A stretch of DNA of 9,860 nucleotides from an uncultured Chloroflexota bacterium. GTDB taxonomy: Bacteria; Chloroflexota; Anaerolineae; Promineifilales; Promineifilaceae. The DNA lies in the NCBI GenBank assembly GCA_937958365.1, contig CALFEW010000814.1, forward strand, positions 1 to 9,860, read 5' to 3'. Both the position numbers and the translations under genes were made by a program. Below are positions 1-6,691 of this stretch, one piece after another (positions within the stretch are counted from its first letter, which is position 1; every line of letters starts with the position of its first letter). The notes under the pieces are model-generated. The model saw nothing but the letters and a program-made list of their open reading frames with translations, was not told the DNA's origin and made no database searches.

Positions 1-40
1 TAGTTCATCAAGCGAAACACCTTGTTTACAAATCTACGCT

Positions 41-143
41 GAATTGTCATGCTGAGCGGAGTCTTCGGAGCGAAGCATCCCGCTCCCATCAAAAGAACGG
101 GATGCTTCGGAGGCCTCAGCACAGGCTCTCAGCATGACATTTC
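41..143. repeat. Compound palindromic intergenic repeat (REP/MITE-like hairpin)
   Basis: Two nested inverted repeats are visible. The outer arms are 41-56 and 128-143 (core TGTCATGCTGAG / CTCAGCATGACA, 16 nt with one mismatch). The inner arms are a perfect 12-bp pair, 71-82 and 98-109 (CGAAGCATCCCG / CGGGATGCTTCG), around a 15-nt loop. The left side also has a short direct repeat (CGGAGTCTT, CGGAGCGAA). The GTCATGCTGAGCG...GCGAAGCATC wording resembles a dispersed intergenic palindrome I recall from several environmental bacterial genomes; that is memory, not a search. It lies about 120 bp past the GH31 stop codon, so as RNA it could also protect the 3' end or help termination, though no clear U-tract follows either arm. 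No coding sequence is seen in 1-264. Confidence 0.7.
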
Positions 144-198
144 TACCAATATGAACCATGCTGGATTCTCACTGATTTTCTGGTGATTTATCTGTGAA

Positions 199-225
199 AA
201 TCCGTCGAATCCGTTCAACCCGTGC
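199..225. repeat. Three tandem 9-bp units plus nearby direct repeat
   Basis: Three adjacent 9-bp units read AATCCGTCG, AATCCGTTC and AACCCGTGC. Just downstream AGCCTGCCAG occurs twice, at 241-250 and 253-262, immediately before the GH31 stop codon at 265-267. Both are short and imperfect. They may be debris of another dispersed intergenic repeat. No function can be assigned. Confidence 0.4.
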
Positions 226-264
226 ACCTATCCTTCCGACAGCCTGCCAGAAAGCCTGCCAGGT

Positions 265-3200
265 CTAGGCAGTTCCAAACGTCAACTCCAATAAATCTTG
301 ATAACGAACTTCCAGCCGCCATGGGTCCGGGCGAAATGCGCTGGGTGGGGCGATGGAGATGACCTCGGCCAGCAGCAGTACCAGTTCCAGGTTGCCGGTG
401 ATGTTTAATTTGCCCTGTAAAAACAGCGTTTCCGGCGTGGCTTCACCGTTGATGAGCGCCAGCCAGGTGGCGTCTGTGGCGCTGATGGTGACGGAGGGGT
501 CTGCATGACGGCCGTTTACCAGATTGGGCTGCCCTTCCTGTAAAACCAGGGCGGCGGTACGGCCGTTGGCGCCTGTGATGTCAAATTGGACCACGGCCGT
601 TTGCGGCAGCGCCGGCTGCGCCCGTAGACGCCCGATCAAGCCATCAAACCAGCCGGTGACGGTGGTGCGCCCGGCAGATGGTTGGTCGCCGGTGTGCAGG
701 CTGAGCGCCTGTTTGCCCAGCGTCAGCACCGCAAAATGGGGGAGCGGCCCTTTTTGCAGGGCGGCACGGCCGTTCAAATCCGTGCCCACCAGTTTGTAGG
801 TTGGCGTAACGGCCGTTTCACCATTCTGCCAGCAGACGATGACCTCATCGGTGCTGTGGCGGCTGGGGCGGCGGTCGCAGCCTGCCCCGGTGATCACTTC
901 CAGCAGGGCGCGGCGCTGGTTGGGCGTCAGGCTCAATTCAAAAGGTTCCAGCGCCATCGGATTCTCGATGATTTGCGGCAGCAATCCGTACAGGCTTTCT
1001 TTCACCCGTGTATTTAGCCGGAATTCTGGCAACATGCGCCGACAGCGCGCCAGACGAGAGTCGCCAGATATTTGCAGCGACGGCAGCGTCGTCGTCAGAG
1101 TGACCACAAGTTGGTCTTGTGGGGCGACGTTGGGCACGGTGACGCGCAGGGTGGCGCTGGCGACGTCGTAGCTGCTTTGTAAGACGATGGGTTCATGGTT
1201 TTGCGTGGCGGAAACGGCCGTGTCGGCGACCAACTGGCGGAACACAAGCACAAACGTCCGTTTAGGCGGCAGATGTCCCGTTGCACCTTCTGCCGGGCCA
1301 ACCGTGACCGACCATCTCTGTGGCGACCAGTTTTGTTGCAGCGGCGTCAGACTCGATTGAAACAGCCCGTTATCTTCGTATAGCGAGTAAGAATTGTCCC
1401 CACCAGGAAACCAATGAACCTCCAGACTCTCTGGGTTTCCGGTGTCGTTGCTGGCGTATGGGGTAGGGGCAGCCAGCGGAACGATTGCGCCGGCTTTGGC
1501 AAAAACAGGGATGTCATCGAGACGGCCGTAGACTGCGTGCCAGCCATCACCCCTATACCGGTCGCCATGGAAGAAGTCGTACCACTCGCCCGGCGGCAGC
1601 CAGACGACCTGACGACTCAGGCGTGTATCGGTGTCCAACGGTGACAGGTACGGCGCAGCGAGCAATTCGCTACCAAAACTATACTGGTCGGCACAGTGGT
1701 AAGCAGATTCAAGCGCGGGGTAATCATGGTACATGGGACGCACCAGAGGCAGATGCTGTGTGTGATTACGCCAGGCCATCGTGTAAAGGTAGGGAATGAA
1801 GGCGTGGCGCAGGCGCATCGCCTGGGCGGAGATATGCGCCGTCTCGGCGTCGTGGCCCCAGGGGCGGCGCTCGTGGAAGCGGTTGCTGGTGCTGTGCAAA
1901 CGCAAAATGGGGCTGAACAGCCCAAACTGCACCCAGCGGGTATACAGTTCTGGCTCTTCCACGCCGCTCATGTGCCCGCCGATGTCGTGGCTCCACCAGC
2001 CGTAGTTGACGTTCGCGGCCGTGGCTGTGAAGTAAGGCTGAAAGGCCAGCGACTCCCAGGTGATATGGGTGTCACCGGAGAAACCGATGGGGTAACGGTG
2101 GTTGCCCAGGCCGCCCCAACGCGAGAAGATGAACGGCCGTTTCGTTCCATCGCGCCCCAAATCGTAAAAATGCAGGTGGTTCAGCCACCACAACGGATCC
2201 AAACCCGGCAGATCAGACAATGTGCCCTGCTGCCAATCCATCCACCAAAAATCTATGCCGTCGGCCTCTTGTGGATGGTGCAGCAGCTCAAAATATCCCT
2301 GGGCAAACCGGGTATTGGCGATGTTGAAGGGCACAGGTTCCTTTAGCGTTGGGTCCTGGCCCAACCAGGCAGCCATCACCGGATATTGGGCTTCGTGGGG
2401 ATAAATACCGTCGGCAGGATGAAGGTTGAGAGCGGTTTTGAGGCCGCGTTGGTGTAGGGCGGCGATGAAAGCAGGCGGATCGGGGAAAAGGGCGCGGTTC
2501 CAGGTGTAACCGGTCCAACCGCGAGAACTGTTGCCGGTTTGGGTGATGTGCCAGTCCATGTCCACAATACAAACGGAAAGCGGCACATCATGCGCCTTAA
2601 ATTCATCCATGACGCCCAGCAGTTCGTCGGCGGAATAGGCCCAAAAGCGGCTCCACCAATTGCCCAGCGCCCAGCGCGGAATCAGCGGAACTGGGCCGGC
2701 GACCTGGGCGAATTCTTGCAGCGCCGCCGTAAAATCCTGGCCGTAGCCAAAAAAGTACAGGTCGCGGTAGCCAATTGGGGCGCGACGAGGTTCTAGCCAG
2801 CCGTCACCGTTAAAGACGAGCCGGTCGGTATCGTCATAAACAGACCAGCCGGATCGAGACATCAGCCCTGGTTCCAGGCCTAGCGCGCCGTCTATGTTGT
2901 CCAGGGTGCGGGCTGTGCCCAACAGGTTCAGCGTGTCTGCCTCGTCAAAGCGCCAGGTTGCGCCGCTGGACTTGAGCGTAACGCTGAGCGTATCGGCGGT
3001 GAAACCGGCCGGGCTGGCGACGTAGGTGAGCTGAAGATAGGCGGTGTTGAGGGTAAGACGGCCGTCGGTCAGCACCACGTCATAATCCGGCACAGGCTGG
3101 CGACGATACCAGAACGCCTGGCTGGGGCGATCTTCAAATTCGTCGGTGGGGCTGTATTCCAGACGGATGAGTCGCGGGGTGAGGATGGTGAAACGGCCGT

Positions 3201-3273
3201 GAGACACGCCGACAACGGCCTCAGGCTGACCTACAGGGTCAAAGGGAAGAGAAAAGGGCTGAAAAAAGGTCAT
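265..3273 (-). CDS. GH31 family glycoside hydrolase with C-terminal SCP2-like domain
   Basis: A 1002-residue protein, predicted to be a retaining exo-acting alpha-glycosidase of family GH31. Residues 1-195 look like the N-terminal beta-sandwich; the TIM barrel starts near RWALGNWWSRFWAY (200-213). The nucleophile candidate is Asp346 in FWWMDWQQG (342-350), and the acid/base candidate is Asp401 in GFSGDTHITW (397-406). SHDIGGH (428-434) and LRLHSTSNR (457-465) are further GH31 signatures. A DUF5110-like beta region follows (about 615-690, LYEDNGLF). Residues 735-885 are unrecognised. Residues 890-975 match the SCP2 pattern, ending in TLFLQGKLNITGNLELVL. No signal peptide is visible, so the protein is probably cytoplasmic. 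The start is supported by GGAGGA four bases or so upstream (3277-3282). It is divergent from the importer operon and may act on its cargo. The nucleophile motif differs from the alpha-glucosidase form (DMNE), so alpha-glucosidase is only a generic label. The family call is firm; the substrate is unknown. Confidence 0.93.
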   Translation of the reverse strand: MTFFQPFSLPFDPVGQPEAVVGVSHGRFTILTPRLIRLEYSPTDEFEDRPSQAFWYRRQPVPDYDVVLTDGRLTLNTAYLQLTYVASPAGFTADTLSVTLKSSGATWRFDEADTLNLLGTARTLDNIDGALGLEPGLMSRSGWSVYDDTDRLVFNGDGWLEPRRAPIGYRDLYFFGYGQDFTAALQEFAQVAGPVPLIPRWALGNWWSRFWAYSADELLGVMDEFKAHDVPLSVCIVDMDWHITQTGNSSRGWTGYTWNRALFPDPPAFIAALHQRGLKTALNLHPADGIYPHEAQYPVMAAWLGQDPTLKEPVPFNIANTRFAQGYFELLHHPQEADGIDFWWMDWQQGTLSDLPGLDPLWWLNHLHFYDLGRDGTKRPFIFSRWGGLGNHRYPIGFSGDTHITWESLAFQPYFTATAANVNYGWWSHDIGGHMSGVEEPELYTRWVQFGLFSPILRLHSTSNRFHERRPWGHDAETAHISAQAMRLRHAFIPYLYTMAWRNHTQHLPLVRPMYHDYPALESAYHCADQYSFGSELLAAPYLSPLDTDTRLSRQVVWLPPGEWYDFFHGDRYRGDGWHAVYGRLDDIPVFAKAGAIVPLAAPTPYASNDTGNPESLEVHWFPGGDNSYSLYEDNGLFQSSLTPLQQNWSPQRWSVTVGPAEGATGHLPPKRTFVLVFRQLVADTAVSATQNHEPIVLQSSYDVASATLRVTVPNVAPQDQLVVTLTTTLPSLQISGDSRLARCRRMLPEFRLNTRVKESLYGLLPQIIENPMALEPFELSLTPNQRRALLEVITGAGCDRRPSRHSTDEVIVCWQNGETAVTPTYKLVGTDLNGRAALQKGPLPHFAVLTLGKQALSLHTGDQPSAGRTTVTGWFDGLIGRLRAQPALPQTAVVQFDITGANGRTAALVLQEGQPNLVNGRHADPSVTISATDATWLALINGEATPETLFLQGKLNITGNLELVLLLAEVISIAPPSAFRPDPWRLEVRYQDLLELTFGTA

Positions 3274-3305
3274 TTATCCTCCAAAACAGGGTCACAAACT
3301 GGTTT

Positions 3306-3345
3306 TGTCCAGGACATTTCCGGGTAACTCAAGAAAAGTTTTGAG
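3306..3345. promoter_or_regulatory. Two small palindromes in the GH31 5' leader
   Basis: TGTCCAGGACA (3306-3316) is a perfect 5+1+5 palindrome. CTCAAGAAAAGTTTTGAG (3328-3345) is an 18-bp imperfect palindrome overlapping the transcription start expected from the minus-strand -10 box. Both lie between that -10 box and the GH31 ribosome binding site, a usual place for repressor operators. They could be chance. Confidence 0.25.
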
Positions 3346-3347
3346 AA

Positions 3348-3353
3348 ATTATA
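3348..3353 (-). promoter_or_regulatory. Candidate -10 box for the GH31 gene
   Basis: Read on the minus strand this is a consensus TATAAT. It would start transcription near 3341 and give a leader of about 68 nt before the ATG at 3271-3273. No good TTGACA-like -35 is found at 16-18 bp spacing (the bases there are an A-rich run), so the promoter may depend on an activator or may not be real. Confidence 0.35.
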
Positions 3354-3358
3354 AGTAT

Positions 3359-3385
3359 ATCCTACACCATTTTTTGGCGTAGGAT
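3359..3385. promoter_or_regulatory. 27-bp inverted repeat between divergent promoter candidates
   Basis: ATCCTACACC (3359-3368) and GGCGTAGGAT (3376-3385) pair with a single mismatch (A/C on the plus strand, a G-U wobble in minus-strand RNA) around a 7-nt loop. The dyad sits just upstream of the minus-strand -10 box (3348-3353) and overlaps the -35-like element of the plus-strand promoter candidate. A dyad placed there suits one regulator acting on both GH31 and the importer. The alternative is a simple RNA hairpin. Confidence 0.4.
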
Positions 3386-3401
3386 GGGTTATTGGTATAA
3401 T
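3374..3401 (+). promoter_or_regulatory. Plus-strand promoter candidate with extended -10
   Basis: TGGTATAAT at 3393-3401 is a perfect extended -10 element (TGn plus TATAAT). A partial -35 (TTGGCG, 3374-3379) lies 16 bp upstream. Transcription would start near 3408. If it serves the binding-protein gene, the leader would be close to 585 nt, which is long, and no intervening gene is convincing. Confidence 0.35.
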
Positions 3402-3884
3402 ATTTACAGATCGCCTTGAGGATATGTTCTTTGGTGAATCGGGACAAACCCTGGAAATGGACAATTGACTATCCCTGATTCCCAAATGAGAGCTGGCAAG
3501 AGGAGAAAATCCAAATTGCGACTGTTTCCTGAAGATAATCATGATGACTGCCGCACCACCAGCTTGGGTCTTAATTTCTGGACCGGCTGGGTAAAGTTGG
3601 ATCGGTTTTTTTGCCTCGTACTTGTCCGCTTGAGCCATCATCACCTGTTGTTTGCATTGGCTTCCCACAACTCAATCCAAAGTAAGTTGCAACGCTCAAT
3701 TCCAATTCTTCTAAAATCTGGAAACTGGCAAACTTCAAAGCCCTCATGTGAGCAATTTCGCCAATATCCAGTTTTTATTTTCTCTAAAACCAACAAGAGA
3801 AATCTCGATGATCATCATTATAATCCTGGCGAGGGTATGGATTACTCTAAAATAGCGGTAATCGGAACATAACCTTGCGAGGCC
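3402..3884. other. Non-coding part of the divergent intergenic region
   Basis: No convincing gene is seen here. Opposed open frames exist (plus 3465-3872 with a TTG start; minus 3668-3270), but neither has a good ribosome binding site or a recognisable domain, and they overlap each other. The stretch looks more AT-rich than the flanking genes. Small structures are a 7-bp stem TTTCTCT / AGAGAAA (3779-3785 / 3796-3802) and a 10-bp palindrome GATGATCATC (3807-3816) followed by TATAAT (3819-3824) that lacks a matching -35. A T-run at 3605-3612 follows only a weak stem. It may be a long leader, a decayed gene, or contain an uncharacterised RNA. Confidence 0.5.
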
Positions 3885-3910
3885 TGGTATTGTAAGGAGG
3901 TGGTATGTAG
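3885..3910 (+). promoter_or_regulatory. Strong Shine-Dalgarno followed by an ATG-TAG start-stop
   Basis: AAGGAGG (3894-3900) is near-perfectly spaced from ATG (3905-3907), which is followed at once by TAG (3908-3910). It overlaps the end of an extended -10-like element TGGTATTGT (3885-3893). This is about 85 bp before the true ATG of the binding-protein gene, which has its own GGAGGAG. A start-stop can stall an initiating ribosome and affect the leader RNA; it could equally be a decayed gene start. Confidence 0.3.
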
Positions 3911-3992
3911 AAACGGGATGCGCGTCTATTTTGCCGGAAAGTAATTTATTGTTTACAAGTTGATTATCTAACAAGATGTTTGGAGGAGAACC

Positions 3993-6599
3993 ATGCTTAA
4001 GAGATCGGTTTTAGTGGTTACCATATTGATGGCCCTTAGCTTGATCCTGGCCGCTTGCGCGCAAGGCGAGGTTGTAGAAGTCACTCGCGTTGTCACGGAA
4101 ACCGTCACGGTAGAAGGTGAAGGCTCGGTTGAGACTGTTGTCGAAACCGTCGTAGAAACCGTCGTGGAAACCGTTGTGGAAACCGTTGTCGTCGAAGCCA
4201 CACCAGTTCCGGTTGATCGGAACGGTGGCTGGCTGGATACGATTGTTTTTATTGAAGAACCCAATCAAGATGCCGCTGTGGCTCGCCTTGCGGCTGGCGA
4301 CATTGACATGTATGCCGATGACATTGGCGGTCAGGCTGCTGTGCAGGCGATTGCTGATGCTGGCAACATTACGGCCGTTACCCAATATGGCCTCTATGAT
4401 GAAATTTTCTTCAACAATGGCGTTTGCACCGATGAAACGGTCCTGAATCCGTTCAACAATGCCAAAATCCGCGAAGCCATGAACTGGGCCATTGACCGCG
4501 ATTACGTGGCCGATGAACTGTACGGTGGCCTGGCTGTCCCGAAATTTACGGCTATTGCTGAAGCCGGCGCTGATCGCGGCCGTTTTGCGGCAGAAATCCG
4601 CTCCATCGAAGCCAAATATGCCTACAATTTAGAGCAAGCCCGCGAAGTTATCACCGCTGAAATGGAAGGCATGGGCGCGACACTTGTAGATGGTAAATGG
4701 AGCTACAACGACGCCCCCATTAACCTCATCTTCCTCATCCGTATCGAAGATACGCGCAAGGAAATCGGCAACTACGTTGCTAACCAACTCGAAGACCTGG
4801 GCTTCACCATTGAGCGCGTCGAACGTGTCTCCAGCGAATTGGCCCCGCTCTGGGTCCAATCCGACCCAACCGAATGCCTCTGGCATCTCTACACTGGCGC
4901 CTGGAGCCAGACCTCCATTGATCGCAATTCCGGCAGCGCCTTCGAACAGTTCTATATGCCGCGCGGTTATCCGTTCCCGGCCTGGCAAGTTTTTGAAGTA
5001 TCCCCGGAAATGGACGACCTGTCCCTGCGTATCTTCAATAACACGTTCGCTGACTTAGACGAACGCGCCGAATTGGTCCGCCAATTCCTGCCGATGGCTG
5101 CCGAAATGTCCCCACGTGTTTGGGTCACCAGCCGTACAACCCTCGTCCCCTACAGCAACGAAGTTCAGGTGACTGCTGACCTGGCCGCTGGTGTCAGTGG
5201 CGCAGCGCTCTGGTCCAAGACTGTTCGCTTTGCCGACGAAGTGGGTGGTTCCATGACGATTGGTCTGCCCAGCGTCTTCACCGAACCCTGGAACCCCATT
5301 GGTGGCTCTAACTGGGTATTCGACAGCATGGTCAAGAGCGGTCTCTCTGATCGTGGCGTTTACCAGGACCCCAATACGGGTATTAATGTCCCCGGCCGCA
5401 TCGAACGCGCCGAACTCGTCGTACAAGAAGGTTTCCCTGTCGGCCAGACACTCGATTGGGTTGACGTAACCTTCGAGTCGGAAATCGTCGTGCCCGACGA
5501 TGCATGGGTTGACTGGGACGCCGAAAATCAGGTCTTTATTACTGCCGCTGAAAAATACACCGAGACCGCCACAGCTTTGTTCAAGAGCACCGTCTACTAC
5601 CCGGCCGACATGTACCAAACCGTTACCTGGCACGATGGCAGCCCGATCTCTGCTGGTGACTTCGTCATGGGTATGATCATGCAGTTCGATCTGGCCAAAG
5701 AAGCCAGCCCCTATTACGATGAAGCGCAAGTACCTACCCTGGAGCAGTTCAGCTCAGCGTTCAAGGGTACACGCATCGTCTCGGTTGATCCGCTCGTCAT
5801 TGAATACTATGGCGACAATCCCCAACTGGATGCGGAAAACACCCCCGTAACCTGGTTCCCTGGCGTTCCGACTTACCAATATGGTGACGCCGCCTGGCAC
5901 AACATGGCTCTCATGCTGCGCTCCGAAGGCAATGGCACCACCGCTTTCAGCCCTGAAAAAGCCGAAGCCAACGAAATCGAGCGCGTGAACATGATTGCCG
6001 GCCCGTCGCTGGAAATCCTGGCCGGTGAACTGGTCAGCGCCACCGCTGAATCGTTCATCCCCTTCGCCCCGACCCTGGGTCAATTCATCACCCCAGAAGA
6101 AGTAGCTGCGCGCTACACCAACCTGGGCGAGTTTGCCCGTCGTTATGGCCACTACTACATTGGCACCGGCGTCTACTTCCTGCAAGGTGTATTCCCGGTT
6201 GAGGGTCAGGCCATCCTGACTCGCTACGAAGCCTATCCGGATCCGGCCGATCGCTTCTCCAATTTCGCCGCCCCGGCCCTGGCCGTGGTTGAAATTGACG
6301 GTGAGAGCCGCGTCACCATTGGGCAGGAAGCCGCCTTCGACGTCTTTATTGATGTCTTCGATGGCCCCTATCCCGTTGATGATATTGATTCCGTTACCTA
6401 CCTGCTGTTTGATGCGACTGGCGCGCAGGTTGGCAGTGGAGCCGCCGAGGCTGTCGAAGATGGTCTGTGGCAAGTGACCCTCAGCGCCGAAACAACCGGT
6501 GCGTTGGCCGAAGGTTCCAATCGTTTGGAAATCGTTGTCGTTTCTAAGTTGGTAGCCTTACCAAGCCTGGCCCAATACGAGTTCGTTACAGCCCCGTAA
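3993..6599 (+). CDS. ABC importer solute-binding lipoprotein, SBP_bac_5 type, apparently circularly permuted
   Basis: An 868-residue extracytoplasmic solute receptor for the downstream permeases. The signal peptide ends in the lipobox LILAAC, giving lipid-modified Cys22. A Val/Glu/Thr-rich linker (about 23-70) follows. Residues 80-415 resemble the usual C-terminal part of SBP_bac_5: DTIVFIEEPNQDAAVARL with AGDIDMY, then KIREAMNWAIDRDYV (158-172). Residues 418-755 resemble the usual N-terminal part: NPIGGSNWVFDSM (434-446), VTWHDGSPISAGDF (544-557), GTGVYFL (724-730) and LTRYEAYPDPADR (742-754). The order is thus swapped relative to OppA/DppA. Residues 762-868 look like an added beta-sandwich domain. 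Length exceeds the usual 500-600. The start is fixed by GGAGGAG at 3982-3988 plus the signal peptide. The ligand is unknown: peptide, oligosaccharide or other. The divergent GH31 gene makes a sugar plausible. A long structured spacer separates it from the permease genes. Confidence 0.92.
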   Translation: MLKRSVLVVTILMALSLILAACAQGEVVEVTRVVTETVTVEGEGSVETVVETVVETVVETVVETVVVEATPVPVDRNGGWLDTIVFIEEPNQDAAVARLAAGDIDMYADDIGGQAAVQAIADAGNITAVTQYGLYDEIFFNNGVCTDETVLNPFNNAKIREAMNWAIDRDYVADELYGGLAVPKFTAIAEAGADRGRFAAEIRSIEAKYAYNLEQAREVITAEMEGMGATLVDGKWSYNDAPINLIFLIRIEDTRKEIGNYVANQLEDLGFTIERVERVSSELAPLWVQSDPTECLWHLYTGAWSQTSIDRNSGSAFEQFYMPRGYPFPAWQVFEVSPEMDDLSLRIFNNTFADLDERAELVRQFLPMAAEMSPRVWVTSRTTLVPYSNEVQVTADLAAGVSGAALWSKTVRFADEVGGSMTIGLPSVFTEPWNPIGGSNWVFDSMVKSGLSDRGVYQDPNTGINVPGRIERAELVVQEGFPVGQTLDWVDVTFESEIVVPDDAWVDWDAENQVFITAAEKYTETATALFKSTVYYPADMYQTVTWHDGSPISAGDFVMGMIMQFDLAKEASPYYDEAQVPTLEQFSSAFKGTRIVSVDPLVIEYYGDNPQLDAENTPVTWFPGVPTYQYGDAAWHNMALMLRSEGNGTTAFSPEKAEANEIERVNMIAGPSLEILAGELVSATAESFIPFAPTLGQFITPEEVAARYTNLGEFARRYGHYYIGTGVYFLQGVFPVEGQAILTRYEAYPDPADRFSNFAAPALAVVEIDGESRVTIGQEAAFDVFIDVFDGPYPVDDIDSVTYLLFDATGAQVGSGAAEAVEDGLWQVTLSAETTGALAEGSNRLEIVVVSKLVALPSLAQYEFVTAP
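4128..4187 (+). repeat. 12-bp coding tandem array (VETV x5) in lipoprotein linker
   Basis: Five consecutive units encode VETV at residues 46-65. The core DNA is GAAACCGT with varied third positions (GTC, GTA, GTG, GTT). It probably forms an extended stalk between the lipid anchor and the binding lobes. The synonymous variation argues that the peptide repeat is under selection rather than very recent slippage, although copy number could still vary between strains. Confidence 0.8.
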
Positions 6600-6606
6600 C
6601 CTCGTT

Positions 6607-6670
6607 ATCGCAAGCACCATACCGACGAAGCTGGTAGTTTTCACCGGTTTTGTCGGTATGGAATTGCGAT
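6607..6670 (+). promoter_or_regulatory. Long three-part stem-loop just after the binding-protein stop codon
   Basis: Three nested stems stack into one hairpin: ATCGCAA / TTGCGAT (6607-6613 / 6664-6670), CCATACCGAC / GTCGGTATGG (6617-6626 / 6652-6661) and CTGGT / ACCGG (6631-6635 / 6643-6647, one G-U). It starts 8 nt after the TAA. No U-tract follows, so it is more likely a 3'-end stabiliser or processing barrier than a simple intrinsic terminator. Such elements commonly let a binding protein be made in excess over its permeases. Confidence 0.65.
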
Positions 6671-6691
6671 GCCCGGCCACATGAAAGTTGC

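Noticed and set aside
22..31. TTGTTTACAA shared by 22-31 and 3949-3958 as a possible binding site
   Set aside because: Shared 10-mers are expected by chance in a window of this size, and the positions are not comparable.
1696..2346. Plus-strand frame of 216 codons within the GH31 gene
   Set aside because: It is antisense to the catalytic barrel, whose motifs are intact; there is no domain in the plus-strand frame.
3604..3612. T-run after a GC-rich stretch as a plus-strand terminator
   Set aside because: The preceding stem is only about 4 bp (ACCG/CGGT) with a large loop, too weak for an intrinsic terminator.
3270..3668. Minus-strand open frame of 132 codons running into the GH31 start
   Set aside because: It covers the GH31 ribosome site and both promoter candidates, ends by overlapping the GH31 start codon, and matches no family I know.
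3465..3872. Plus-strand open frame of 135 codons in the divergent gap
   Set aside because: TTG start without a good ribosome site, no recognisable domain, odd composition, and overlap with an equally long minus-strand frame.
3931..3959. TTGCCG and TTTACA as a promoter close to the lipoprotein gene
   Set aside because: No acceptable -10 at proper spacing; the match is below what chance gives in AT-rich DNA.
5055..5729. Minus-strand frames of 224 and 239 codons (5055-5729 and 5754-6473) inside the lipoprotein gene
   Set aside because: They are antisense shadows of a gene with clear SBP_bac_5 motifs; their length reflects GC-rich third codon positions.
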